Source: Streptomyces griseus
GTDB taxonomy: Bacteria > Bdellovibrionota > Bdellovibrionia > Bdellovibrionales > Bdellovibrionaceae
Direction: 5' to 3'
NCBI GenBank assembly: GCA_943330705.2
Contig: CALQIT020000011.1
Location: forward strand, 1-59,050
Length of the DNA: 59,050 bases
Positions 24,942 through 34,042 of the stretch are shown one piece after another. A program made the translations under genes and the position numbers. The first letter of the stretch is position 1. Each line of letters opens with the position of its first letter. The notes under the pieces are model-generated. The model was not told the origin of the DNA, searched no databases, and was given only the letters and a program-made list of their open reading frames with translations.

Positions 24942-25484
24942 ATGGTCAAATTGACAAATCTTATCCTGCTTTCGACTTTCGCGATGTTTTTATTTTCAAA
25001 TCGAGCGAATGCCGGCGATTTAATTTGGTTTGGCATTCAAGAGGTCCAAAATGGACAATTAAAATCCGCCGATGGGCAGCCACCACAAGCAGGTCATCAG
25101 ATTAGTCTTCGAGTCTTCAAAAAGGAGCTGTCGAACCTTGTCTATGACAATTCATTTTCCTACCAAGGTGGATATGGCGCTTACGGACACCAGGCAAGTC
25201 TTTTTGTACGCTTGAATGGCGGTTCTCAATGGAAGGAGATCAAACTTAAAGGTGCAGATTACTTTATGCGCGGCCCTTCTTTTTATTGGGACGAATATGA
25301 AGATGTTAAGCTAAATCTTCCGTCTGACTCAGATCGTATTGAAGTCTGGCTACAGTTTAATAGATCAATACCTGGGGATTGCTACCTTGCCTATGACATG
25401 ACAGAGTGCCCGTCTCTTTGGCCATGGCAACCAGGTTACATTTCTAACAAAGGGCGAAACTTCAAAATTGACGTTCAAAGATAA
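24942..25484 (+). CDS. Small exported protein, unknown family
   Basis: A 180-aa exported protein. The signal peptide ends RANA at about residue 24. The mature part is rich in aromatic residues and glycine (SYQGGYGAYGH, FYWDEYEDV, LWPWQPGY) and looks beta-sandwich-like. Two cysteines are near the C-terminus (GDCYLAYDMTEC). It lacks the LRNWxFxNC ending of its neighbours. It has its own ribosome-binding site, GGGAG, and starts 84 bases after copy 2. I recognise no family. A periplasmic or secreted role is all that can be said. Confidence 0.65.
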   Translation: MVKLTNLILLSTFAMFLFSNRANAGDLIWFGIQEVQNGQLKSADGQPPQAGHQISLRVFKKELSNLVYDNSFSYQGGYGAYGHQASLFVRLNGGSQWKEIKLKGADYFMRGPSFYWDEYEDVKLNLPSDSDRIEVWLQFNRSIPGDCYLAYDMTECPSLWPWQPGYISNKGRNFKIDVQR

Positions 25485-25590
25485 GTATAGGCGAATATTT
25501 ACAGTCCATAATTTAAACGTAAGCGCCTTGGTTTTGATCAAAATACTTAGAATTCTTGTGCGAATAGCTTTAAAGTCCTAATATTCTTTG

Positions 25591-26646
25591 ATGTTCGAAA
25601 TCGTTGTTATCTTTGTTTGCCTATTTTTCAATGCCATCCTTTCAGCTATTGAAATGGCTTTTGTGACAGTTTCACGACCGCAATTAAGGCAAATGTCCGC
25701 AAAGGGTAGCAGCGCAGCTCAACGGTTATTGAAATTAAAAGAAAATCCCGAAAGAACTCTTTCTGTCCTGCAAGTTGGAATCACGCTTGTTGGTGCCATT
25801 TCAGCAGCGGTTGGAGGCGCGGGCGCAGAAGAAAGTCTCAGCCCATTTGTGGCAAGTTTCTTTAAAGTTACCGAGGACACCGCCGAAGCGATATCCATTG
25901 TATTAGTTGTCCTACCCTTAACTTATTTGAGTGTAGTCATCGGAGAGCTTGTTCCAAAATCCTTTGCCCTAAGATTTCCTGTTAAGTTAGCTTTATCTGG
26001 TGCTATGCTTTTGCAGGTCTTAGATAAAATATTCGCACCATTTATTTTTATTCTAGAAATATCAACCAAAAGTATTTTAAAATTGGTTTCAAAAGGCATT
26101 AAAATCGAAGCTCTTTTCGAGCATAATACATCCGTAGATCTCGAGCCGCTTTCGGAAACCAACAAACAGTATGTTCTTAATTTAATTAATATTGATAAAA
26201 AGACAGTGCACGACATCTATGTGCCATGGGAACAAGTGTCCATTGTTAATATTGCAGATCATTACCGGTTTGTTCTGCAAAAAATCAAGGACTCAAGACA
26301 TACCAGACTGCCTGTTATTCAAGACGACAAGGTTATTGGAATTCTGTATTCAAAGGAATTTGTATCAGAAGGCGAAGTCTCTCGACTTGACTGGACCGAG
26401 CTCATTCGGCCCGTGGTAAAATTGAATCCAAAAATTCAAATTTTAGCCGCGCTAAAAATACTGCAAAAAGCGAACAGTCATCTGGCGGTCGTGATGAAGG
26501 ACGAAACTCCAATTGGAATTGTTACTATGGAAGATGTTTTTGAAGAAGTCGTCGGAGATATCTTTGATGAAGATGACGCGCCTGCCGTTTTACTATCAAG
26601 AAATTCAAAAGTTCGAATTATGGATATTGGCCCAACAAAGAAGTAG
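25591..26646 (+). CDS. CNNM/CBS (HlyC/CorC) membrane protein without C-terminal domain
   Basis: A 351-aa protein with a CNNM (DUF21) membrane domain (about 1-185, four hydrophobic segments) and a CBS pair (about 200-325). The ATG at 25591 is chosen; a TTG lies directly before it. Typical blocks are FFNAILSAIEMAFVTVSRPQLRQM, VGITLVGAISAAVGG and VIGELVPKSFALRFP. The CBS part shows VPWEQVSIVN, SRHTRLPVIQDDKVIGI and IVTMEDVFEEVVGDIFDE. Family members include magnesium exporters and related transporters. The usual transporter-associated domain after the CBS pair is missing; the chain ends about 20 residues later. Confidence 0.85.
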   Translation: MFEIVVIFVCLFFNAILSAIEMAFVTVSRPQLRQMSAKGSSAAQRLLKLKENPERTLSVLQVGITLVGAISAAVGGAGAEESLSPFVASFFKVTEDTAEAISIVLVVLPLTYLSVVIGELVPKSFALRFPVKLALSGAMLLQVLDKIFAPFIFILEISTKSILKLVSKGIKIEALFEHNTSVDLEPLSETNKQYVLNLINIDKKTVHDIYVPWEQVSIVNIADHYRFVLQKIKDSRHTRLPVIQDDKVIGILYSKEFVSEGEVSRLDWTELIRPVVKLNPKIQILAALKILQKANSHLAVVMKDETPIGIVTMEDVFEEVVGDIFDEDDAPAVLLSRNSKVRIMDIGPTKK

Positions 26647-26758
26647 GAAGCCCTCCCAAATAATTGTTGCACAATTGCTTTTCTTAAAAATTGTTCAGGA
26701 AGATGTCAGTCGACCTTTAGCGGGATTTAACTTAAATTCAAAAAAAGGAGACAATCAT

Positions 26759-27286
26759 ATGAGTAAATTAAATTTTCTACACTTCAGCACCACGGCTATT
26801 TTACTTTGGAGCTTCTCTACTACGGCGCAGGCAAATGTGACTTGGGAGCAAGTATTAACTTGTAACAATGGTGAAGCTTCTATCCAAGTCGATACTGGTG
26901 AGCGACGAAATATTCGATTACAAATTACCAATGCCCGTGTTGTTAACTATTTAAAAGAATTGGGTTACGGGGAGCTTTTTTTTAATCGTATAACCAGCTC
27001 TGGAGGACTTTCTGCTGTGGGCAGAGTCAGAGATGGAATTTTTCAGCGAAATCAATTTTCTTATGTTAATTTTCCAGCATGTCATGAAGGTGGTTGTACT
27101 TCTTATTTTCTAGAGGCCTATGTAAGTGGCCCGTTGCTGGTCGTGGGATTGAAGGATTTGCGTTCTCGGACAGAATGTGTTGGTGGCAGCTCATCTCGTG
27201 ACGAGTGGGGTAATTGTACCGAGGGCAGCGAATATATTCCTGCACCTGGACAGTTACGAAATTGGGTATTCCGTAACTGTCGATAG
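26759..27286 (+). CDS. Exported protein of a CNNG/LRNWxFxNC family (copy 3)
   Basis: A 175-aa exported protein. The start is the ATG at 26759, with AAAAGGAG just before it; the longer open frame reaches into the CNNM gene and is not real. A signal peptide ends AQAN. The mature chain opens VLTCNNGEASIQV and closes LRNWVFRNC, matching copies 1 and 2. Two further pairs of cysteines (PACHEGGC; TECVG and GNC) probably form extra disulfides. Its place after a CNNM gene is probably accidental. The function is unknown. Confidence 0.7.
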   Translation: MSKLNFLHFSTTAILLWSFSTTAQANVTWEQVLTCNNGEASIQVDTGERRNIRLQITNARVVNYLKELGYGELFFNRITSSGGLSAVGRVRDGIFQRNQFSYVNFPACHEGGCTSYFLEAYVSGPLLVVGLKDLRSRTECVGGSSSRDEWGNCTEGSEYIPAPGQLRNWVFRNCR

Positions 27287-27312
27287 CAAATTCGATTTAT
27301 AGAAGTGACATA

Positions 27313-27347
27313 GATGCCAAAGATTGCGTAAAGCCCTCTTTGGCATC
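27313..27347. terminator. Hairpin between convergent genes
   Basis: GATGCCAAAGA (27313-27323) and TCTTTGGCATC (27337-27347) form an 11-bp stem between two convergent genes. The plus-strand side is followed by A-rich sequence and then T-rich sequence, so it is an imperfect terminator. Confidence 0.5.
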
Positions 27348-27353
27348 AAAAAA

Positions 27354-27515
27354 TCATTTTTTCTTAGGTTTAAAATGAAAAATGGCTCCGATAACGCCCA
27401 CTACTAGAAGAATTCCCAGTATGGGCCATAACTCGTCTGTCATATTGTGAGTATGTCCGGGCCCCTCACCCGCAAAGGCCAAAGCTAAGTAAAGAAAATT
27501 TGAAATAAAACTCAT
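27354..27515 (-). CDS. 53-aa single-span membrane protein of the metal-efflux operon
   Basis: A short gene absent from long-ORF lists. The frame runs from ATG at 27515, with AGGAGAA just upstream, to TGA at 27356-27354. The product has a hydrophobic N-terminus (FLYLALAFAGEGPGHTHN), a second hydrophobic helix (LWPILGILLVVGVIGAIF) and a basic end (FKPKKK). A His pair lies between the two. It follows the DUF6488 gene by 5 bases and is last in the metal operon. It could stabilise a metal transporter, but nothing proves this. Confidence 0.65.
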   Translation of the reverse strand: MSFISNFLYLALAFAGEGPGHTHNMTDELWPILGILLVVGVIGAIFHFKPKKK

Positions 27516-27520
27516 CACTG

Positions 27521-27850
27521 TTATTCTCCTGTTAAATTGGTACCGCTGATATAGCCTTTCGTGGTGATAAAAATATAACGACGCTGCTTTTGATCAAGAA
27601 GCGTTGCCACCCACTCCGGTCCTTTTTTAAATTCTTTTTTCTCGACCTTTTCGACCTTCGCGGCTGACCAATTGGATTCAATCTTTCCAATTTTTACCAA
27701 AATCTCTACAGCCTGAGGGACTGCCGCTTCAATCTGATCTTTTGTGCACCCTTTATCAGGACAGGCTGCAACTCTGGGAATATGATCTCCGTGAGCGAAG
27801 CATAAACTAGAGGCAAGCACCAAAACTGTAGTCAAAATTTCTTTTTTCAT
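27521..27850 (-). CDS. DUF6488-like exported metal-operon protein
   Basis: A 109-aa protein with a signal peptide ending CFAHG. The mature N-terminus starts HGDHIPR. A helix then leads to GKIESNWSAAKVEKVEKKEF and strands ending RRYIFITTKGYISGTNLTG. This matches the DUF6488 pattern as I recall it, a periplasmic family found next to heavy-metal efflux genes. A Cys pair, CPDKGC, is near residue 30. It follows the HupE gene by 17 bases. It may bind metal, but the role is not established. Confidence 0.7.
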   Translation of the reverse strand: MKKEILTTVLVLASSLCFAHGDHIPRVAACPDKGCTKDQIEAAVPQAVEILVKIGKIESNWSAAKVEKVEKKEFKKGPEWVATLLDQKQRRYIFITTKGYISGTNLTGE

Positions 27851-27867
27851 TTGTATAACTCCTTTAG

Positions 27868-28647
27868 TTAATGGGTATTTGATTGTTCTTGTTCCATATC
27901 CTGATGGACATGGGAATGATCATCTTTATTCAGCGGGAACGAATCTGGATTTGAAGTGTGCCAATATCCATGAAACTGCATAAAAAACAGAAAAATTCCG
28001 CCAGCAATTAAAGCTACGTTCGCAGCGTAAGCAAACTTTGCAAAGGCTTCTGCTTTTCTCCAGCCACTCAGGAAAATCAACATAATTGAAAGGGCCACGA
28101 TTTGACCAACCTCGACACCAATATTGAAAGACAGGATTCGAAAAAGCATCGAAGTCTTGTCGTCACCCAATGGCAACTGTTGAAGTCTTGTTGACAGTCC
28201 AAATCCATGAATCAGACCGAAAACAAAAACCATCCGCAGTAAGGTCGGTGGCTCCCAGCCAAAATTCTTTTTAAAGCCATCAATATTTTCAAAACCTTTG
28301 TACATAACACTGACTGCAATTACGGCATCAATAAGATAGTAATTTGCAGTTATCTTAAAGAAGGTTGCAAAGATAAGTGTTATGCAATGACCAAAGGTAA
28401 AAATACTGATGAATTTCACAATGTCTTTAAAGGTAGTCAGAAAAAAGATAACCCCAAAAATGAACAAGAGATGATCATATCCAGTCAGCATATGAGTCCC
28501 CCCAAGCCAGATATATTGTAGATAACCGCCATCTAACATAGCCTTCTTGTCGGCCTCCGAGATTCCATGAGCATATGAAATCAGAGAAACAAAAATGGGA
28601 GCAAGTAAGCTTAAATAAAAGCAGTAGTTAAAGCGTAGTCGCTTCAT
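27868..28647 (-). CDS. HupE/UreJ-family membrane protein
   Basis: A 259-aa integral membrane protein with about seven helices. Typical HupE features are GGTHMLTGYDHLLFIFGVIFF, FTFGHCITLIFA and GFGLSTRLQ. Histidines in the first and third helices are the presumed metal ligands. HupE proteins move nickel or cobalt, though many are only predicted. Residues near the C-terminus are His-rich (HSHVHQD). It sits in the RND metal operon, 42 bases after the His-rich protein gene. Nickel or cobalt is therefore a good guess for the operon. Confidence 0.85.
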   Translation of the reverse strand: MKRLRFNYCFYLSLLAPIFVSLISYAHGISEADKKAMLDGGYLQYIWLGGTHMLTGYDHLLFIFGVIFFLTTFKDIVKFISIFTFGHCITLIFATFFKITANYYLIDAVIAVSVMYKGFENIDGFKKNFGWEPPTLLRMVFVFGLIHGFGLSTRLQQLPLGDDKTSMLFRILSFNIGVEVGQIVALSIMLIFLSGWRKAEAFAKFAYAANVALIAGGIFLFFMQFHGYWHTSNPDSFPLNKDDHSHVHQDMEQEQSNTH

Positions 28648-28689
28648 GAAACCTCCATAGTCTTAACATTTATTTTATATAGGAACTAA

Positions 28690-29145
28690 TTAAGCCCGCT
28701 GAATAGGAGGACGCAAAATCTCGGACTGAAATGGATCAAGCAATGGCCAAGAAATATCCCTAGGCCAAACTTGTTTGAGAATTGGAAATTGAACACAAAA
28801 ATGATTTAAAATGATATCAGTAAATGAAAAACTGCTTACAACACTGTGCTGATGAGTGTGGCTATGGGACTCTTCATCTGAATGCTGTTCATGCGAATGG
28901 CTGTGCTCAAATTGACCGGTCAAAAAGAATTCGAAAATCTCTGAAAATGATGCGGCTTCATTTTCATGAGAATGAATATTTTCAGTGTGAATAGACGCCA
29001 ATTGAGCCACGCATAATCTTTGCTGGATGCTTAAGAGGAAACAACAAATAAGGCAAAAGGTCATAAACTTCACAGCAATTAGTCTGAAACAGGATCGAAA
29101 TCGAGTCACCATCAATTTTGTCCAAGATATGAAGAGCTCATACAT
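28690..29145 (-). CDS. Histidine-rich protein of the metal-efflux operon
   Basis: A 151-aa protein. A hydrophobic segment at about residues 22-46 (VKFMTFCLICCFLLSIQQ) could be a signal anchor. It is followed by histidine-rich clusters (HTENIHSHENE, HSHSHEQHSDEESHSHTHQH). These would bind soft or borderline metal ions in the periplasm. It starts inside the end of the RND gene (8-base overlap), so it is translationally coupled to it. No enzyme motif is visible. Similar His-rich proteins often accompany CzcA-type pumps. Confidence 0.7.
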   Translation of the reverse strand: MYELFISWTKLMVTRFRSCFRLIAVKFMTFCLICCFLLSIQQRLCVAQLASIHTENIHSHENEAASFSEIFEFFLTGQFEHSHSHEQHSDEESHSHTHQHSVVSSFSFTDIILNHFCVQFPILKQVWPRDISWPLLDPFQSEILRPPIQRA

Positions 29146-32100
29146 TTGCCTCAGACTTTAGGCTTGTACTTCTAGATTGATTGATCTTCTTTTCAAGCAT
29201 CAGATAGATAGTTGGAAGAACGAATAGGGTCAAAAGCGTCGATGACACAATTCCACCAATAACTACAGATGCAAGTGGCCTTTGACCTTCCGATCCAACC
29301 CCCATCGAAAGCATCATCGGAAGAAATCCGAAAATATCCACTAAGGCCGTCATTAGAACAGGTCTTAGTCGAAGGATCGTTCCCTTCAGAATTAGCTCAT
29401 TTCCTTTCAATCCTTGCTCATACAATTCATTAAAATAGTTAACTAAAACAACTCCGTTAAGCACGGCGATACCTGACAAAGCAATAAACCCCACACCCGC
29501 TGTGATACTAAAAGGTAGACCATTGAGTATCAATCCCAGCACACCGCCAACCAAGGCCAATGGAACACAAAGAAAAATCAATGCAGTTTGATAAACATTT
29601 TTAAAAGCGGCATAAATCATCATCACAACTAAAAGCAAAGCCAATGGGGCCAGAACTAACAACCTGGCCCTAGCTGTTTGCAGATTTTTAAATGTTCCTC
29701 CCCATTCAGTAAAATAGCCACTGGGTAGCTTAACCTGCGCTTCTACGGCCTTACGGGCCTCCAAAACAAAGCCTTCGGTGTCCCTTCCCCGAGGATTGAT
29801 CATAACCGCCGCCCGTCGTTTTCCGTCCTCGCGGGTGATCGCACCATAGGCCTCATCAAATTTAATCACCGCAACCTCCTTCAAGGGAACGGTTGTATTA
29901 TTTGAAACACCGACTGGAAGATTTTCAATCGCTTCAAGGTTGGATCTATCCTTCTCGCTCAAACGAATAAAAATTGGAAATCTTTTAACTCCTTCATAAA
30001 GGTAGCCTGCCTCAAGACCCCCAAGACCAATTTTAACAGCTTCAAGCACTTCTCGTGTCGACACTCCTAGCTGTTTTAAGACGCCGTCTTTAGGGGTCAC
30101 TCGCAGAAGCGGCGAAGTTCCCCGAAGCTCTGTTTCTAGCTCCGATGCCCCAGGAATCTTTTCAATAACCGCCGCCATCTGACGAGTCAGAGTTTGCAAC
30201 TGATCCATATCATCGCCAAAAAGTTTAACCGAAACATCCGACTTAGAACCCTCTAACAAATCATTGAAACGCATTTGAATTGGCTGACTTAGCAGAACAG
30301 ACTGACCGGGTAACTCGGCATCAAGTTTTTCAATCATAGCTTGAGCCAATTCGGCGCGAGTTCTTTTCTTCCCGTTCACCAATGGAAAATCTTTTTCGTT
30401 TTTAAAAACTACATATGTATCTGCTTGGTTGACACCCATCGGGTCATTGGCGATTTCAGAAGTGCCAATTTTAGAAAAGGTATTCGCTACCTCAGGAAAC
30501 TCAGAAATAATTTCCTCAGTCTTAGCCTGTAACACCACAGATTGATCAATACTGATATTCACAGGTCGGGTGCATTGGATAAGCAAAGTTCCCTCATCAA
30601 GCTGAGGAAGAAATTCCCCACCTAGTTTAGCAAAAAGAACGCCGCCAATAATGATCGCAGCCATGCCAATCAGAACAGTCATGCGACGAACGCCAAGAAC
30701 TTTCTCTAAAAGAGGTCCATAGAAATGTTCGATCTTTTTCATGATCCAGGGTTCTTTATCCGTCACATTTCCTGTCAATAGCAAACTTGCCAACGCTGGT
30801 GCCGTTGTAAAAGAGAGTACCAATGCCGAAAGGACAGCGATGACAAAAGTTGCTGCCATCGGCACAAACATTTTTCCCTCTACGCCTACCAAAGAAAAAA
30901 TCGGAAGAAAGACCACAACAATGATTAGCTGACCAAATCCTGCGGCAGTTCGAATTTGCACGGCTGCCTCATAAACCGCCTTTTTTAACTCTTCAGAGGT
31001 CAGTGAACGCTTCATGGTTTGCGAGCGTTGCTGAATCACACGAACACAGTGATCCATTAAGATCACCGTGCCGTCGACAATAATCCCGAAATCCAGGGCA
31101 CCGAGGCTCATCAAGTTTCCAGAAATACCGAAATACTTCATAAATATAAAGGAAATCAATAAGGTCAAAGGAATGGTAATCGCTGTAATCAGCGCCGCTC
31201 GAAGATTTCCAATTAAAAGAAAAAGGACGATAGCGACAAGGAACGCACCTAAAAGCAGGTTGTGTTCGACTGTCCCCAAAGTGAAATTGACCAGATCGGA
31301 GCGATTGTACAAAACTTCCAGCTTAAATCCAGCCGGCAATCCAGCCTTGATCTCATCGATTCTTTCTGCAACCCGTAGAGCGACCGTTCGGCTATTTTCC
31401 CCCATGAGCATCATGGTTGTTCCAATCACTGCCTCATTGCCACGAACCAAAGCTGCCCCTGAACGAAGCTCTGTTGCATGATTAACGTCGGCAACGTCGC
31501 CTATGGTGATCGTCTTAAAAGATTCAAGCATTTTGACTGGAACAGCTTTGATTTCTTCTATTGTTTTAAGAAGTCCTGTTCCTTGTACCAAGAACTGCTC
31601 GCCAGATTGTTGGACATAGCCGCCACCCACATTCTGATTGGTTCTTCCTAATGCTTCCTGTAAATCTGAAAGGTGCAGAGCGTAGCGGGCCATTTTTTCG
31701 GAGTTGGGCTGAATATGAAACTGCTTTTCGAAGCCACCAATGGTGTTCACATCTGCAACACCCTTGACCGTTAACAGCCGTGGCTTTACATACCATTCCT
31801 GCAGAGTGCGCAACTCCATCAGTTGATGAACACGCTCATCCCCGACAGCAGTTTTTTCGGCCTCAATGGAATAGTGAACAATTTCTCCCAGACCAGAGCT
31901 AACGGGGCCAGGCTTTGGTGAAATTCCAGGCGGTAGATTAGGAGCAACCAGTTGCAGTCGCTCAGAGACCAACTGCCTAGCGCGGTAAATATCGACCTGG
32001 TCTTCAAAAATCACCGTCACTTGCGAAAGATTAAACCTTGTCAACGAGCGAACAGCTTTGACGTCAGCAATTCCGCGCATTGAGGTTTCAATTAGAAAAG

Positions 32101-32296
32101 TGACATTTCTTTCAACTTCCTCAGTGGAAAGACCTTCCACTTCGGTGTTAATCTGCACTTGGTTGTTAGTGACATCTGGTACAGCGTCGATAGGAAGATT
32201 TTCGAATATAATCCAACCGACCACAGCAAGAAGCGCTGTTAAAAACAGCACCATTCCACGACGATAAACTGAGACATGAATAATTCGGTTAATCAT
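29138..32296 (-). CDS. Heavy-metal RND efflux pump (CzcA/CnrA-like)
   Basis: A 1052-aa inner-membrane RND pump driven by the proton gradient. TM1 lies at the start (VLFLTALLAVVGWIIF), followed by NLPIDAVPDVTNNQVQINTE, typical of heavy-metal pumps. The TM4 block LDFGIIVDGTVILMDH (around residue 405) is the CzcA/CnrA-type proton-relay signature with two Asp. CusA pumps differ here. The substrate is thus more likely Co, Zn, Cd or Ni than Cu or Ag. It shares ATGA with the short adaptor gene and overlaps the His-rich gene. A CsoR-type repressor divergent from the operon probably controls it. Confidence 0.93.
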   Translation of the reverse strand: MINRIIHVSVYRRGMVLFLTALLAVVGWIIFENLPIDAVPDVTNNQVQINTEVEGLSTEEVERNVTFLIETSMRGIADVKAVRSLTRFNLSQVTVIFEDQVDIYRARQLVSERLQLVAPNLPPGISPKPGPVSSGLGEIVHYSIEAEKTAVGDERVHQLMELRTLQEWYVKPRLLTVKGVADVNTIGGFEKQFHIQPNSEKMARYALHLSDLQEALGRTNQNVGGGYVQQSGEQFLVQGTGLLKTIEEIKAVPVKMLESFKTITIGDVADVNHATELRSGAALVRGNEAVIGTTMMLMGENSRTVALRVAERIDEIKAGLPAGFKLEVLYNRSDLVNFTLGTVEHNLLLGAFLVAIVLFLLIGNLRAALITAITIPLTLLISFIFMKYFGISGNLMSLGALDFGIIVDGTVILMDHCVRVIQQRSQTMKRSLTSEELKKAVYEAAVQIRTAAGFGQLIIVVVFLPIFSLVGVEGKMFVPMAATFVIAVLSALVLSFTTAPALASLLLTGNVTDKEPWIMKKIEHFYGPLLEKVLGVRRMTVLIGMAAIIIGGVLFAKLGGEFLPQLDEGTLLIQCTRPVNISIDQSVVLQAKTEEIISEFPEVANTFSKIGTSEIANDPMGVNQADTYVVFKNEKDFPLVNGKKRTRAELAQAMIEKLDAELPGQSVLLSQPIQMRFNDLLEGSKSDVSVKLFGDDMDQLQTLTRQMAAVIEKIPGASELETELRGTSPLLRVTPKDGVLKQLGVSTREVLEAVKIGLGGLEAGYLYEGVKRFPIFIRLSEKDRSNLEAIENLPVGVSNNTTVPLKEVAVIKFDEAYGAITREDGKRRAAVMINPRGRDTEGFVLEARKAVEAQVKLPSGYFTEWGGTFKNLQTARARLLVLAPLALLLVVMMIYAAFKNVYQTALIFLCVPLALVGGVLGLILNGLPFSITAGVGFIALSGIAVLNGVVLVNYFNELYEQGLKGNELILKGTILRLRPVLMTALVDIFGFLPMMLSMGVGSEGQRPLASVVIGGIVSSTLLTLFVLPTIYLMLEKKINQSRSTSLKSEANV

Positions 32297-32718
32297 TCGC
32301 CGCCTCCGAACGCTTCCATTTCGGCAACCCGCACAAGGGCAGCACCCTGGACAACAACTTTATCATGAATGGATAACTCTGAAGAGTGAACAATAACTGT
32401 CCTTTGACCAGTATCACTAAATGCTTTGATGGGAATTAGCTTAAGCCACCCATCCCGAAGGCGATAAATCCCTACCCTTGAAAGAGAGTGCACGACCGCA
32501 TCTATCGGGATCTTGACCGAGCCGACGTCAGATATCGCCAAAAATTGAATATTCAGCCTTTTCAATGCGACATCGGCAAGCTTAATTCCGTTTTCTGGCG
32601 AAGCCTCCAAAATAGCTTTAGCCTTAGTCGAAGCTTCCGCTTTTTCTTCAGCAAAGACAGGCTGGGAAAAAATCAATAGAGAAGCCAAGCTGTAAATAAT
32701 CTTTTGAGACAAACTCAT
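32293..32718 (-). CDS. Truncated (mini) periplasmic adaptor of the RND pump
   Basis: A 141-aa protein. The ATG at 32718 is chosen because AGGAGAGG precedes it and a signal peptide (LASLLIFSQPVFA) follows. Residues 50-141 look like only the C-terminal part of a membrane-fusion adaptor: VKIPIDAVV, a beta-ribbon, then LSIHDKVVVQGAALV. Full adaptors are about 400 aa, with a lipoyl domain and a helical hairpin that reaches the outer-membrane channel. Those parts are missing, and no second adaptor gene is nearby. It overlaps the pump gene by ATGA. It may be a specialised short adaptor or a decayed gene. Confidence 0.75.
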   Translation of the reverse strand: MSLSQKIIYSLASLLIFSQPVFAEEKAEASTKAKAILEASPENGIKLADVALKRLNIQFLAISDVGSVKIPIDAVVHSLSRVGIYRLRDGWLKLIPIKAFSDTGQRTVIVHSSELSIHDKVVVQGAALVRVAEMEAFGGGE

Positions 32719-32770
32719 AGCCTCTCCTGTAGTAAGCGACCACTTAAACTGTAAAGTTTTATCAGGGATT

Positions 32771-34018
32771 CTATGCATTGAGCTCTTGTTCATTTAAGCT
32801 CTTTGTATAATCAAGAACTTGACGATGAGCCTCGATGGCTAAGGCCCCTGAGACAAGGCCTTGCTCAAAGTAACCCTGAGTTTTCTTTCTTCGCCGATCA
32901 ATATCGATATCAGATAAAGAAGTTTTTAAAATTTGTATGGCTCCTTGATATTTTCTTAAATAAATTTCACGTTGATCAACAACTTCCTTTTTTGCGGCAG
33001 TAAGAGCAATCTCAGTACGCGTAACTCCATATCCAGCTGCTGCCCGTCCTGCTCCATTTAGATGAAACAGCGGCAAAGGAAGACTGAGGCCAATTCCAAA
33101 AGTCTGATATCCCAAAAGACCTTGAGTTTGCTTTTGATAAATTGGACCAGCTTTTACATCAGGAATAGAAAGACTTTGCTCCAATGAGAGTCGAGCCTTC
33201 GACAATTGTAAATCTGCTAGGGCGACTCGGTAATCACTTCCCTCAAGTGGCAAACCTAATTCAGTTTCAGCAAAGTTAGGCCAATTTGTCTTTCGTGGTG
33301 GAAGAATTTTAGAGTTTTGGCTAAGGTCTTGCCCTGTCGCCAACTCGACCTCTTTATTTTGAGATAAAATCTCTGTTTCCAAAGCCAGCTTTCGCCCCTT
33401 ATAATCGCCCTCAGCCAATTCCATAATTTGTAATGATACATGCTGATCCGGAGACAGCTTTGATCGTGATCGATAGGTTTTTTGCAATTTGGAAAACGTT
33501 TGAAGGGCCTCGCTTAGAATCTTAAGCTCTGCCTGGGCCTGGCGTAGACGATAAAGTGCAGTGATAGTTTCACGATAGACTTTTTCCTGTACCTTTAACA
33601 GTTCGGCGGCGGCCAAAGTAGATTCTGCCTCTGATTTTTTAATGCGAGCATCCCGCTTACCTCCAAGCTCGAAGGTTTGCTCTAGCCCTAGCTCTACCGA
33701 GTTCAGTTTCCCATCCACAGTGTCCCCGCTAATAAACTTCGAGCTGAGTTCCGGATTTGGAATCTGTGCGGCAACGCCTTCTTGCTCCCCTTTTTCTTGA
33801 GCTAAGACCCGAGCTTCCTGAATCTCTGGATGAACCCTCAGTGCACACTCAAGAACTTGAGTGGAGGATGAAAGTTGTCGGCACTCGGGTGTACCCGTAG
33901 CGCCCATTGCTTTGGCTTGAAGACCTAGTACTGCAATAACACCGATGTGAAGTAGCCCACGCAAAATAAACGGGGCCTTAAGCTTGACTGCGATGCCGTA
34001 TGAACAAATAAAATTCAT
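32771..34018 (-). CDS. TolC/CzcC-type outer-membrane efflux protein
   Basis: A 415-aa outer-membrane factor. The preferred start is the ATG at 34018, since a signal peptide (LLHIGVIAVLGLQAKAMG) lies shortly after it. The upstream ribosome-binding site is weak, so other starts between 34081 and 34018 cannot be ruled out. The chain shows the family's duplicated helices, for example HPEIQEARVLAQEKGEQEGV, ELSSKFISGDTVDGKL and FGIGLSLPLPLFHLNG. It would form the exit duct for the RND pump. It is the first gene of the operon, next to the CsoR operator. Confidence 0.85.
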   Translation of the reverse strand: MNFICSYGIAVKLKAPFILRGLLHIGVIAVLGLQAKAMGATGTPECRQLSSSTQVLECALRVHPEIQEARVLAQEKGEQEGVAAQIPNPELSSKFISGDTVDGKLNSVELGLEQTFELGGKRDARIKKSEAESTLAAAELLKVQEKVYRETITALYRLRQAQAELKILSEALQTFSKLQKTYRSRSKLSPDQHVSLQIMELAEGDYKGRKLALETEILSQNKEVELATGQDLSQNSKILPPRKTNWPNFAETELGLPLEGSDYRVALADLQLSKARLSLEQSLSIPDVKAGPIYQKQTQGLLGYQTFGIGLSLPLPLFHLNGAGRAAAGYGVTRTEIALTAAKKEVVDQREIYLRKYQGAIQILKTSLSDIDIDRRRKKTQGYFEQGLVSGALAIEAHRQVLDYTKSLNEQELNA

Positions 34019-34042
34019 TAAGTAACTCGTTCTATTTTTTTG

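Noticed and set aside
26513..26758. N-terminal extension of the 26759 gene into the CNNM gene
   Set aside because: The extension is out of frame with the CNNM gene; the ATG at 26759 has a strong site and signal peptide.
32719..32793. Longer upstream start for the mini adaptor
   Set aside because: It would overlap the efflux-protein stop and lacks a signal peptide; ATG 32718 has both a ribosome-binding site and a signal peptide.
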